DNA of 51,724 nucleotides, from contig NZ_BIMB01000051.1 in the NCBI RefSeq assembly GCF_004000865.1, forward strand, positions 1-51,724, read 5' to 3'. A program made the position numbers and the translations under genes. The DNA is from Paenibacillus elgii NBRC 100335 (GTDB lineage Bacteria > Bacillota > Bacilli > Paenibacillales > NBRC-103111). Below the pieces are notes generated by a model that saw only the letters and a program-made list of their open reading frames with translations, did no database searches and was not told where the DNA came from. This document shows positions 1 to 7,301 of this stretch, piece by piece. Each line of letters opens with the position of its first letter. Positions within the stretch are counted from its first letter, which is position 1.

Positions 1-66
1 CCCCATTGTAACGTATTGCCTTTGAAAAAGCACCCCATATTCCACCGTCCGTCGTTGCCCGCGAAC

Positions 67-100
67 GGCCGCAACCGCTTGCGGCCCGCTCTTTCTTCTT
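67..100 (+). terminator. Terminator of a gene left of the window
   Basis: A perfect 8-base stem (67-74 with 79-86) and a 4-base loop are followed by a T-rich run. This looks like the intrinsic terminator of a plus-strand gene outside the window. Bases 1-66 hold no gene I can support. Confidence 0.55.
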
Positions 101-130
101 TTCGTGCTTCAGCCGTCTTCCGCAGCCATT

Positions 131-158
131 TTGGGATCGTTTCGTTTTGGGCTATAAT
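131..158 (+). promoter_or_regulatory. Sigma-A promoter for the YtfP-like flavoprotein gene
   Basis: TTGGGA at 131-136, a 16-base spacer and a perfect TATAAT at 153-158 lie about 45 bases before the start codon at 204. The spacer is one base short of ideal. Confidence 0.5.
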
Positions 159-203
159 ACTAGCAAAGACGCTTCATGAGCAGGAACAGAATGGAGAATT
201 GAT

Positions 204-1481
204 ATGAAGTACGATGTTATCGTCATCGGCGGCGGACCTTCCGGGTTGATGGCCTGTATTGCAGCCAGCAGGCAGGGCGCCCGCGTCGTGCTGGTCGATA
301 AGGGAGACAAGCTCGGACGAAAGCTTGGCATCTCCGGCGGAGGCCGGTGCAACGTTACGAACGCAAAGGAAATCGACGAGATTATTAAGCATATTCCGGG
401 CAACGGACGGTTTTTACACAGTGCGTTCGCCCATTTCGGCAATCGCGAAATCATCGCTTTTTTTGAAAATCTCGGCATCCGGCTAAAGGAAGAGGACAAC
501 GGGCGAATGTTTCCCGTGACGGACAAAGCCAAGACCGTCGTCGACGCGCTCGTCGGCCAAGTTCGCAAGCAAGGCGTGGACATTCGGGTAAACCGCGCGG
601 TGGAGCGGGTGCTGTATCAAGACGGACGCACCGCAGGTATTCGCCTTCAGACGGGCGAGACGATCGCCGGCAAATGCGTCGTCATCGCGAGCGGAGGCAA
701 GTCGGTGCCTCATACCGGTTCGACCGGCGACGGCTACGCTTGGGCCGAGGACGCAGGGCACACGATCACGCCGCTGTTTCCAACGGAAGTTCCGCTGACC
801 TCCGGCGAGCCTTTTATCAAGAGCCGGGAGCTTCAGGGCTTGTCGCTGCGGAACGTGGAGCTTACGGTCTGGAACGCCAAGGGGAAGAAAATCATTTCCC
901 ATCAAGGGGACATGCTGTTTACCCATTTCGGCTTATCCGGTCCGATCGCGCTGCGGTGTAGTCAATTCGTCGTGAAGGAGCGGCAAAAAACGGCGGAGAA
1001 GCAGGTGCTGACCACCATTGATCTGCATCCGGACAAAAGCGTGCAGGAGATCTATGACGAGACGATGGCTTTGGCTAAAAGCGAGCCGAAAAAAGCGGTC
1101 AAAAACGTGCTGAAGGGGTACGTCTCCGAACGCCTCGTCCCGCTTCTGCTCCGGCAAGCCGGACTGGACGAGCAGACGACGTACGATAATATCCCGAAGC
1201 AGCCGTGGATGGAATTAAGCAAGGGAATCAAGGCGTTTCCCGTACAGGTAAACGGGACGCTGTCGATTGAGGAAGCCTTCGTCACCGGCGGCGGAGTGAA
1301 TTTGAAGGAGATTGATCCGCGGACGATGGGGTCGAAGCTCGCAGAGGGGCTATTCTTTTGCGGCGAGATTCTAGACATCCACGGGTATACCGGAGGCTAC
1401 AACATCACGGCAGCCTTCGCCACAGGCTATACGGCAGGGACGTTCGCCGCACAGGCCGCGCAAGACAATCTTGATGCGTAG
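204..1481 (+). CDS. HI0933/YtfP-family FAD-dependent oxidoreductase
   Basis: A 425-residue soluble flavoprotein of the HI0933 family, related to B. subtilis YtfP and to the BaiN-type oxidoreductases. The N-terminus has the dinucleotide-binding GGGPSG loop at residues 9-14, the GRKLGISGGGRCNVTN family signature near residues 38-53, and a second FAD contact near the C-terminus (GGGVNLKEIDP, then GEILDIHGYTGGYN). Length is normal for the family. The start has GGAG seven bases upstream. It stands alone between its own promoter and terminator, so context gives no pathway. The substrate is unknown in most members; related enzymes reduce enoyl or bile-acid-like substrates. Family call is secure, reaction is not. 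Confidence 0.9.
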   Translation: MKYDVIVIGGGPSGLMACIAASRQGARVVLVDKGDKLGRKLGISGGGRCNVTNAKEIDEIIKHIPGNGRFLHSAFAHFGNREIIAFFENLGIRLKEEDNGRMFPVTDKAKTVVDALVGQVRKQGVDIRVNRAVERVLYQDGRTAGIRLQTGETIAGKCVVIASGGKSVPHTGSTGDGYAWAEDAGHTITPLFPTEVPLTSGEPFIKSRELQGLSLRNVELTVWNAKGKKIISHQGDMLFTHFGLSGPIALRCSQFVVKERQKTAEKQVLTTIDLHPDKSVQEIYDETMALAKSEPKKAVKNVLKGYVSERLVPLLLRQAGLDEQTTYDNIPKQPWMELSKGIKAFPVQVNGTLSIEEAFVTGGGVNLKEIDPRTMGSKLAEGLFFCGEILDIHGYTGGYNITAAFATGYTAGTFAAQAAQDNLDA

Positions 1482-1505
1482 ACGTCTCTTTTTCCCGGGA
1501 CATAA

Positions 1506-1540
1506 AAAGAGGGTGGCTCTCAGGCCATCCTCTTTCGTTT
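1506..1540 (+). terminator. Intrinsic terminator after the flavoprotein gene
   Basis: AAAGAGGGTGGC at 1506-1517 pairs with GCCATCCTCTTT at 1524-1535 across a 6-base loop and is followed by a T-rich run. It ends plus-strand transcription 25 bases past the stop codon and may also serve the small minus-strand gene at 1565-1666. Confidence 0.8.
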
Positions 1541-1564
1541 TATGATGAGCGGTTTGTCGACGGG

Positions 1565-1666
1565 TTACAAATCGGTCAGTGCCTGAACCACCAAGTAAGG
1601 CACCATCCCTATAGCGATGAGACCGAACAGAAATCCTTTTGCGATGGACTTTAAAGCATGTTTCAT
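1565..1666 (-). CDS. 33-residue single-span membrane peptide, unknown function
   Basis: A small open frame that begins ATG AAA CAT and ends TAA. It has a strong GGGAGG ribosome binding site eight bases before the ATG. The peptide has a basic N-terminus (MKHALKSIAKG) followed by one hydrophobic span of about 18 residues (FLFGLIAIGMVPYLVVQAL), then TDL. This is the make-up of a bacterial single-pass membrane microprotein or a small toxin. It lies between two terminators (1506-1540 and 1784-1820), so it would be its own transcript. I do not recognise a family. The ribosome binding site and the coherent membrane topology are the case for it. Confidence 0.6.
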   Translation of the reverse strand: MKHALKSIAKGFLFGLIAIGMVPYLVVQALTDL

Positions 1667-1783
1667 GATGCTTTCCTCCCTACTCTCTTTTTATCTGTGT
1701 CTAATCTGTGACTTGCTTTCATTGTAATTTTCATTTGTTACGATTTTATGACGTTAACCTGAAACCAAGGTAAAATCAAACAA

Positions 1784-1820
1784 AAAACGGGACCCCTTTC
1801 AATGGAAAGGAACTCCCGTT
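1784..1820 (-). terminator. Intrinsic terminator of the cation exporter gene
   Basis: AACGGGA (1786-1792) pairs with TCCCGTT (1814-1820), with an inner CTTTC/GGAAAG helix. On the minus strand the stem is followed by TTTTTTG, right after the stop codon of the exporter gene. Confidence 0.8.
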
Positions 1821-1821
1821 T

Positions 1822-2694
1822 CTATTTGACGTAAGGCTCGATATGAACGTGCACGTTCCCGATCTGATGCTCCTCCAGCATACGCTTCTCGATCTCATCG
1901 CTAATTTCGTGGCTCTCACCGACGGACAGCTCGGCGCTGACCTCCACGACGACATCCAGCAGTACGCTGCTGCCGTGTACCCGGGCCCGAATGTCCTTGA
2001 TCCGCTCTACGCCGGGCGTTTCGTACACCGTCTGCCTGAACACCTTCAGCTTCTTATCATCGTCGAATCCGTCGGTCAGCGCATGGGCGGCATCGATGAA
2101 TACGTCCCATGCCGTCTTGCAAATGACCAAGCCGACAGCGAGCGCCGCGGCCGCATCCAGGATCGGATAGCCGAAGCTCGACCCGATAATGCCTACCGCC
2201 GCGCCGACGCTCACAAGCGCATCCGACCGGTTATCGTAGGCAGCCGCTGCCAACGACTGGCTGTTTAAGCGTTTCGCCAAACGGCTGTTATACCTATATA
2301 CCCCCCACATGACGACCGCGCACCCGAGCGCAATCCATGCGGCCAGCAAATCCGGGGCCTGACGATCTGTGACGAAAAAGCTCTTGCACGCCTGCAGCAC
2401 GACTTGAATCCCAGCGGCAGCCATAATGAACGAAGCAACGAGCGAAGCGATCGTCTCGGCTCGCCTATGTCCGTAAGGGTGGTCCCGATCCGGCGGCTTG
2501 CGCGAGATGCGCAGGCCGATCAATACGGCGAGCGATACGATAATATCGGTCGAGTTATTGATTCCGTCGGCGGTAAGCGCCTCGGAGCCCGTCACATACC
2601 CCATGCCGATCTTAAAAACGGAGAGCAGGACATACGCGATGATGCTGACCCAAGCGCCCTTTTCGCCTTCTTTTAACGGATCATCCGTTTCCAC
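1822..2694 (-). CDS. Cation diffusion facilitator family metal exporter
   Basis: A 290-residue inner-membrane transporter of the CDF family, which exchanges divalent metal ions (Mn, Zn, Fe, Co) for protons. The N-terminal half holds the membrane helices, with the family metal-site pattern in NNSTD near residues 46-50, HPYGH near residues 72-76 and DNRSD near residues 154-158. The last 80 or so residues form the cytoplasmic dimerisation domain. Translation begins at GTG, with GGAGGGG seven bases upstream. Closest in style to B. subtilis YdfM/YeaB (MneP/MneS), but the metal cannot be read from sequence. Direct repeats upstream may be an operator. Confidence 0.88.
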   Translation of the reverse strand: METDDPLKEGEKGAWVSIIAYVLLSVFKIGMGYVTGSEALTADGINNSTDIIVSLAVLIGLRISRKPPDRDHPYGHRRAETIASLVASFIMAAAGIQVVLQACKSFFVTDRQAPDLLAAWIALGCAVVMWGVYRYNSRLAKRLNSQSLAAAAYDNRSDALVSVGAAVGIIGSSFGYPILDAAAALAVGLVICKTAWDVFIDAAHALTDGFDDDKKLKVFRQTVYETPGVERIKDIRARVHGSSVLLDVVVEVSAELSVGESHEISDEIEKRMLEEHQIGNVHVHIEPYVK

Positions 2695-2746
2695 GGCGGT
2701 TCCCCTCCATTACTCTTGCCAAGATCACCTTGATAAAGTCAGGCTC

Positions 2747-2776
2747 ATCATATCAGACGAAAACCGTGTGGGTCTA
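2747..2776 (-). promoter_or_regulatory. Possible promoter of the cation exporter gene
   Basis: On the minus strand TAGACC, 18 bases, then TATGAT, about 50 bases before the GTG start. The -10 is good and the -35 is weak, as expected of a regulated promoter. Confidence 0.35.
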
Positions 2777-2780
2777 GAGA

Positions 2781-2837
2781 AACAGTGTTTTACCCGCCAA
2801 TAAAAATAGGTCCCGTGCAACTTTGTTTTACCTGTCA
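2781..2837. repeat. Pair of 19-base direct repeats upstream of the cation exporter
   Basis: AACAGTGTTTTACCCGCCA at 2781-2799 and AACTTTGTTTTACCTGTCA at 2819-2837 share 15 of 19 bases, including TGTTTTACC in full. They are 38 bases apart and sit just upstream of the predicted -35 of the exporter gene. They could be a metalloregulator operator. Confidence 0.5.
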
Positions 2838-2874
2838 AAGGATGTGAGAAACAGCCAACAAATAGGGGCCGGGA

Positions 2875-2916
2875 CAAAAAAGAAACAGCGGCCCGCGTCT
2901 CGCCGGTAACCGCTGT
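2875..2916 (-). terminator. Intrinsic terminator of the 141-residue protein gene
   Basis: ACAGCGG (2885-2891) pairs with CCGCTGT (2910-2916). On the minus strand the stem is followed by a T-rich run, 30 bases after the stop codon. Confidence 0.75.
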
Positions 2917-2947
2917 CTGGACGCGGCGTCAGCCCGCCGCTTGCCGC

Positions 2948-3373
2948 TTAGAAACGCAAGCCGGCATCGAAGCCGTTGTAGTCGTCGCCCGACGGATCGA
3001 ACGGTACGTCTTCGTCATTATATGCGCCGCTGGAGCGGTTGACATAATCCGAAGCGGACACGGCCGGCTCGCTTTCGGTCCAATCCTCGTTCACGAAATG
3101 CGCCGGAATCGGGATCAGACTGTCTTGGTCGTAAGCCATGGCAAAAGCGGCAGTCTCGCTCAGAGAGCCTTCCTCTTCGATTAAGCGGCCGCCATAGGCC
3201 TGAACGATTTCGAGCGCGGATGTCAGGTCGTGCCGGTCTACAATGACATGCAGGGTCGGGCGTTTCAGGTTCGTATGCGGACTCACGCGGTACCCAAGCT
3301 CCTCCAGCATATCCTGGGCCAAAGCGGCCGCATTCTGGGAATCGAATTGAAACAAAATCGGTGTGCTGCTCAT
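2948..3373 (-). CDS. Conserved-looking acidic protein, unknown function
   Basis: A 141-residue soluble protein I do not recognise. Residues 1-65 look like a compact alpha/beta, ACT- or ferredoxin-like unit (FQFDSQNAAALAQDMLEELG, then THLHVIVD-like strands and ALEIVQAYGG). Residues 90-141 are acidic and probably disordered (NEDWTESEPAV, YNDEDVPFDPSGDDYNGFD). The frame extends upstream to 3457, but I place the start at 3373: GGAGG lies eight bases before that ATG, and the extra 28 residues look non-coding (CCAWNKHPSLGQTRAKRKP). It is a single gene with its own terminator. Confidence 0.7.
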   Translation of the reverse strand: MSSTPILFQFDSQNAAALAQDMLEELGYRVSPHTNLKRPTLHVIVDRHDLTSALEIVQAYGGRLIEEEGSLSETAAFAMAYDQDSLIPIPAHFVNEDWTESEPAVSASDYVNRSSGAYNDEDVPFDPSGDDYNGFDAGLRF

Positions 3374-3542
3374 AAGGTTCCTCCGCTTGTCGGTAATAGG
3401 TTTACGTTTGGCTCTAGTTTGCCCCAATGAAGGATGCTTATTCCAAGCGCAGCACATACTGCTTCGCCGGCAGGCATAGGATGATAGCGAACCGCTGCCT
3501 TATCCGGCTTCGCCAAATTTTGATCCGAAAGAGGTGTTCACC

Positions 3543-3878
3543 ATGAACAACGGACCGCCCGAAAGCCCCGAGCCGGAGGACATTCGTTCAAACCAATGGA
3601 TTGCCGCCGCAGCGTATTTGTTATTTTTCGTGCCGCTGCTTGCCGCTCCGAAGTCGAGATTTGCCATGTTCCATGCCAATCAAGGGCTAGTGCTCCTTTT
3701 GACCTCGATCGCCGCCAATCTGGTACTCGGGCTGCTGCCGCTGATCGGGCTGCTGCTCGTGCCGCTGGCTAATCTCGGTCTGCTCGTCCTATTTATCATG
3801 GGCATTCTGAACACCGTGAACGGGTGGATGAAGCCGCTGCCGCTCATCGGCGGCCTGATCTTGATCAAGACCCCTTAG
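3543..3878 (+). CDS. DUF4870/Tic20-like small membrane protein
   Basis: A 111-residue membrane protein. After a short acidic, proline-rich N-terminus (NNGPPESPEPEDI) come three or four hydrophobic helices. The sequence WIAAAAYLLFFVPLL, then FHANQGLVLLL, then a final helix with NTVNGWMKPLPLIG matches the pattern of DUF4870 (Tic20-like) proteins, whose role in bacteria is unknown. A GTG at 3534 is in frame, but it lies inside the ribosome binding site (AGAGGTG) of the ATG at 3543, so I choose the ATG. It is a single gene followed by a strong terminator. Confidence 0.75.
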   Translation: MNNGPPESPEPEDIRSNQWIAAAAYLLFFVPLLAAPKSRFAMFHANQGLVLLLTSIAANLVLGLLPLIGLLLVPLANLGLLVLFIMGILNTVNGWMKPLPLIGGLILIKTP

Positions 3879-3911
3879 ACGGCGGTTGCAGCGGCCGTAA
3901 GGGTACGCCAA

Positions 3912-3965
3912 AAAGACGTTCCCGTATCCTTCCTTTCGAGAAAGGCGGCGGAACGTCTTTTTTTC
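3912..3965 (+). terminator. Strong intrinsic terminator after the small membrane protein gene
   Basis: An 11-base stem (AAAGACGTTCC at 3912-3922 with GGAACGTCTTT at 3950-3960) is followed by an unbroken T run. The long loop contains a CTTTC/GAAAG helix. It may also stop the convergent Nudix gene. Confidence 0.85.
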
Positions 3966-3986
3966 GTTATAATCGCAGCGGCCTGC

Positions 3987-4478
3987 TTAGCGCATCACTT
4001 CTTGCAGTGGGCGACGTTCGACGGTCAGCAGCTTTCCCTCGCGAAAAAAGCAGCGGTGCTCCGCACAAGGCTCACCTGCCAGCATCGCCGGAAGAAAATG
4101 CCGGACATGCTGCACTACGCCGGTGTTTTCCGGATCGATCACCCATTCGACCGGCTTCCACGCCAGGATGCCCTCCGCCGTCTCCATCGGCAAAGCCGGG
4201 AGCGCATCACCCGGAGCTTCCCCGATAAAGGCGTACATCCCCCCAACATCCCGGCCGTCCACTTCCCACGTCACAGTCCCGCCGAAGCGCACCGCCTCCG
4301 CTTCAAGACGGAGCCCGGTCTCCTCTTCGATTTCCCGTATGACGCTTGCAAGCGGCGTTTCTCCCGGCTCCAGCTTGCCGCCGACCCCGTTCCACAGCCC
4401 GAGCAGCGGTGTTTTGCCCCGGTTCAGCATAAGCAGACGACCGCCGTTGCGAATAAAAGCGATATTGTATTTCAGCAT
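3987..4478 (-). CDS. Nudix hydrolase, MutT / 8-oxo-dGTP diphosphatase type
   Basis: A 163-residue cytosolic Nudix protein that would cleave a nucleoside-diphosphate-linked substrate. The complete 23-residue Nudix box spans residues 34-56: Gly34, Glu40, then Arg48-Glu49 and the Glu51-Glu52-Glu53 metal-binding run ending Thr-Gly-Leu. The WNGVGGKLEPGE stretch is typical of the 8-oxo-dGTP diphosphatases. The start has GGAGGGTGA upstream. The C-terminal 20 residues (REGKLLTVERRPLQEVMR) look like an ordinary extension. Substrate is inferred from the family only. Confidence 0.87.
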   Translation of the reverse strand: MLKYNIAFIRNGGRLLMLNRGKTPLLGLWNGVGGKLEPGETPLASVIREIEEETGLRLEAEAVRFGGTVTWEVDGRDVGGMYAFIGEAPGDALPALPMETAEGILAWKPVEWVIDPENTGVVQHVRHFLPAMLAGEPCAEHRCFFREGKLLTVERRPLQEVMR

Positions 4479-4617
4479 GTCTCACCCTCCTGCCCCGCAA
4501 ATTCCGTATGTCTGTCTCCATTATAATGCATGTTTCCACAAAACCCCGGAAAATCCTGCAACTTTTGCTTATTTTCGGCGAATATGAGATTGCCACGGTA
4601 CGGGGAATTTGTTATCA

Positions 4618-4646
4618 TTGACAAGTGGCGAGCCCACATGTAATAT
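4618..4646 (+). promoter_or_regulatory. Near-consensus sigma-A promoter for the aldolase gene
   Basis: TTGACA at 4618-4623, a 17-base spacer and TAATAT at 4641-4646. This is the best vegetative promoter on the plus strand of the window and suggests strong constitutive expression. The leader from about 4653 to 4727 includes a tandem CTTAAAAG repeat near 4672-4687. Confidence 0.8.
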
Positions 4647-4727
4647 TATTATAAAAACGTACGCTTTACCGCTTAAAAGCTTAAAAGCCACGAAGCGGTC
4701 GCCTATTCAGGAGAGGAGTCAATAGTT

Positions 4728-5684
4728 ATGGTTAGGGAAAACCACAATATTTTGGACTGCACCATCCGCGACGGCGGTTTGGTCAACAACTGGGATTTTA
4801 GCGTCGAGTTTGTCAAGGACATGTATTACGGTCTGAGCGAAGCCGGCGTCGAATATATGGAGATCGGCTATAAAAACTCGGCTAAGCTGCTGAAAGGCGC
4901 TGAAGCGGGTCCTTGGCGCTTTTTGAATGAGGATTTCCTGAAGGAAGTCATCCCGCAAAAAACCGACACCAAGCTGTCTGCGCTGGTCGATATCGGACGT
5001 GTTGACGAGAAGGACATTCTCCCCCGGGAAAACAGTCTGCTCGACCTGATCCGCGTTGCGACCTACATCAAAGATGTGGATAAAGCGCTCGATCTGGTGC
5101 AAAAATTCCACGACTACGGCTATGAAACGACGATCAACATTATGGCGCTTTCCCATGTGATGGAAAACGATCTGAACGAAGCGTTCGAAGAAATCGCCAA
5201 AAGTCCGGTCGATGTCGTGTACATCGTCGATTCGTACGGCAGCATGGACTACCGGGACGTCGAATATCTCGTCTCCAAATTCCAGCGTCTTCTGCCAAAT
5301 AAGAAGCTCGGTCTGCATATGCACAATAACATGCAGCTCGCTTTCTCCAATACGATCATGGGCGCCACCAAAGGCGTCGAGTTCCTTGACACCTCCGTAT
5401 ACGGCATGGGACGAGCTGCCGGCAACTGCCCGACGGAGCTGATCGTCAGCCATTTGAAAAATCCGAAGTACGACGTTCGTCCGATCCTCGGCATCATTGA
5501 AAAGCATATGATCACCATGCGCGAGAAGTGGGAGTGGGGCTACATCATTCCATACATGATCGCCGGCGTATTGAACGATCATCCGCGTTCGGCTATGGCG
5601 GTTCGCACTAGCGACAAAAAGGACAAGTTCGTGGAATTCTACGACAAAATGACTTCCCCCGAAGCGATGCCGGCTGGCGAGTAA
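4728..5684 (+). CDS. DRE-TIM metallolyase (HMGL-like aldolase), substrate unknown
   Basis: A 318-residue TIM-barrel protein of the HMG-CoA lyase / 4-hydroxy-2-oxovalerate aldolase superfamily. It has the N-terminal metal and catalytic motif ILDCTIRDGG (residues 8-17), the HMHNN metal-binding motif near residue 198, and DTSVYGMGRAAGNCPTEL near residues 223-240, as in other aldolase-type members. It is longer at the C-terminus than minimal barrels, with an extra helical region (EKWEWGYIIPYMIAGVLNDHPRSA). These enzymes make or break a carbon-carbon bond next to a 2-keto acid using a divalent metal. No pathway partner is nearby. The ribosome binding site is AGGAGAGGAG. Confidence 0.85.
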   Translation: MVRENHNILDCTIRDGGLVNNWDFSVEFVKDMYYGLSEAGVEYMEIGYKNSAKLLKGAEAGPWRFLNEDFLKEVIPQKTDTKLSALVDIGRVDEKDILPRENSLLDLIRVATYIKDVDKALDLVQKFHDYGYETTINIMALSHVMENDLNEAFEEIAKSPVDVVYIVDSYGSMDYRDVEYLVSKFQRLLPNKKLGLHMHNNMQLAFSNTIMGATKGVEFLDTSVYGMGRAAGNCPTELIVSHLKNPKYDVRPILGIIEKHMITMREKWEWGYIIPYMIAGVLNDHPRSAMAVRTSDKKDKFVEFYDKMTSPEAMPAGE

Positions 5685-5712
5685 TCCGGCTGCCGCTTGC
5701 GGTTCACGCAGC

Positions 5713-5750
5713 AAAAACCCGGTTTCCCTTGGAGGGAGCCGGGTTTCTTG
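5713..5750 (+). terminator. Intrinsic terminator after the aldolase gene
   Basis: AAACCCGG (5715-5722) pairs with CCGGGTTT (5739-5746), with an inner CCC/GGG pair, then TTCTTG. It isolates the aldolase gene from the MOSC gene downstream. Confidence 0.8.
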
Positions 5751-5809
5751 TCTATTCGCACGTCATTCTGATAAGCTTAACCTTGTACGGAAAGGGGAAA
5801 TACGCGACT

Positions 5810-6352
5810 ATGAAAACTTTTGAAGCCCGGGTCCAGGCCGTGATGGCCGCCCGCGATCCGCATACATTCGTCACCGCACGGGAAGGCTCCGTCACCGTGG
5901 ATCTTGCCGGCATTCCCGGCGACCGGCATTACGGACTGACGCGTCCTGCCGACAGCCGGCAGCGGTTTTATCCGCGCGGCACCGACATTGCTAACCGAAG
6001 ACAGATCAGTATCGTCTCCGTCGAGGAATTGGCCCAGATCGCCGAGCGGCTAGGGCTGCCCGAAGTGCTCCCGGAGTGGCTCGGCGCCAATCTGCTCCTG
6101 GAGGGGTATCCCTCCCTCACGCTGCTGCCACAGGGTGCACGCCTGCTGTTCCCCGCCGGAACGGGCTTGATCGGCGAAGGCGAGAACCTCCCCTGCCCAG
6201 GGCCGGGTGAAGCGATCGCCGAAGCGACAGGCCATGCTGCGGCAGCTACCCGCTTCACAGCCGCCGCGAAGAAGCGGCGCGGCATCGTCTGCTCTGTCGA
6301 GCGCATCGGTACCATCGCGGAAGGCGATACCGTGCGGATTATGATCGAGTAA
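5810..6352 (+). CDS. MOSC domain protein
   Basis: A 180-residue stand-alone MOSC protein. MOSC domains occur in molybdenum cofactor sulfurases and in the YiiM/YuaD group, and carry sulfur on a conserved cysteine. Here that residue is probably Cys129 in NLPCPGPG; Cys161 (GIVCSVERIG) lies in the C-terminal strand. The early VDLAGIPGDRHYG motif is characteristic of the family. The frame is open upstream to 5729, but the ATG at 5810 follows an AAAGGGGA ribosome binding site, and the earlier residues fall inside the terminator of the aldolase gene. It lies 54 bases before the radical SAM gene and is probably co-transcribed with it. Confidence 0.85.
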   Translation: MKTFEARVQAVMAARDPHTFVTAREGSVTVDLAGIPGDRHYGLTRPADSRQRFYPRGTDIANRRQISIVSVEELAQIAERLGLPEVLPEWLGANLLLEGYPSLTLLPQGARLLFPAGTGLIGEGENLPCPGPGEAIAEATGHAAAATRFTAAAKKRRGIVCSVERIGTIAEGDTVRIMIE

Positions 6353-6406
6353 CCGGGGCAGGACCCGGTCGATTTCACATTTTACAAGCGAAGCGAGGTG
6401 CGGAAG

Positions 6407-7231
6407 ATGCTTCCGACCGTTACGTTCAAAGCCCCCAAGCAGCTGCTCAATGCAGCCACCGGTTACTTGACGGGCTATACGCATACGCTCAATCCTTATT
6501 CCGGGTGCGCCTTCGCCTGCGCCTACTGCTACGTACGCGAAATGCCGGTGGCGAAGTTTCGTCCGGAGCCTTGGGGAAGCTGGGTCGATGTAAAATCATC
6601 GGCTGCGGAGCTGCTCGCCAAAGAACTCGTCCGGGCGAAACGCAAGAGCCCCGTTTCCATCTTTATGTCTTCCAGCACAGACCCGTACCAGCCGGTCGAA
6701 TACCGGACCGGACTGACCCGTTCGCTGCTCGAAACGATGGCGGAAGGAGACGCGCCCGACTTCGTGCTGCTGCAAACGCGCAGCCCGCTCGTCACCCGGG
6801 ATATCGATCTGCTTCAGCGGCTTGGAACGCGCGTGCGCGTCAGCCTCACGGTCGAGACCGACCTGGAGCCGGTCCGCAAGGCGTTCTCGCCCGCCGCGCC
6901 GCCGATCCCCGCCCGGCTGCGGGCGCTGTGCAAGCTCGTCGAAGCGGGCGTTCCCGCGCAAGCGGCCGTTTCGCCCGTGCTGCCAAGCAGCGACGGCTTC
7001 GCTCAGGCGCTGCGGGATACCGGCGTGACGCGGCTCGTCGTCGACGACTTCTTCATGGGCGACGGCAGTCTCGGACGGCGCACGGAGCGCCTCGGCATCC
7101 GCCGCATCTACGAGTCGCTCGGGCTGGAGGCTTGGTATGACCGTGACGCTTACCGGCAAGTACTGGAGCAGTTGAAGCGGCATTTTTCGGAAGAGCGGAT
7201 TTTGGTCAGTCAGGCGGGCTTTTTGCCGTAA
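6407..7231 (+). CDS. SplB-like radical SAM protein
   Basis: A 274-residue radical SAM enzyme of the spore-photoproduct-lyase-like group (COG1533). The iron-sulfur cluster motif CX3CX2C is complete: Cys34, Cys38 and Cys41 in GCAFACAYCYV. An SSSTDPYQPVE motif near residue 90 and a barrel-like C-terminus follow. True SplB is longer, so the photoproduct-lyase role is not claimed; members of this group are mostly uncharacterised. ATG at 6407 is chosen over the in-frame GTG at 6398 because GCGAGGTG makes the ribosome binding site. It follows the MOSC gene closely and ends at a terminator. Confidence 0.85.
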   Translation: MLPTVTFKAPKQLLNAATGYLTGYTHTLNPYSGCAFACAYCYVREMPVAKFRPEPWGSWVDVKSSAAELLAKELVRAKRKSPVSIFMSSSTDPYQPVEYRTGLTRSLLETMAEGDAPDFVLLQTRSPLVTRDIDLLQRLGTRVRVSLTVETDLEPVRKAFSPAAPPIPARLRALCKLVEAGVPAQAAVSPVLPSSDGFAQALRDTGVTRLVVDDFFMGDGSLGRRTERLGIRRIYESLGLEAWYDRDAYRQVLEQLKRHFSEERILVSQAGFLP

Positions 7232-7257
7232 GAAGCAGGAGTCCGTTTATAGAAAAA

Positions 7258-7292
7258 TAAGGAGGCATCGATAACCCGATGCCTCCCTTTTA
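7258..7292. terminator. Bidirectional terminator between convergent transcripts
   Basis: A perfect 10-base stem (GGAGGCATCG at 7261-7270 with CGATGCCTCC at 7277-7286) is flanked by T-rich or A-rich runs. It ends both the radical SAM gene and the seven-gene minus-strand sugar operon. Confidence 0.85.
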
Positions 7293-7301
7293 TGATACGT
7301 G

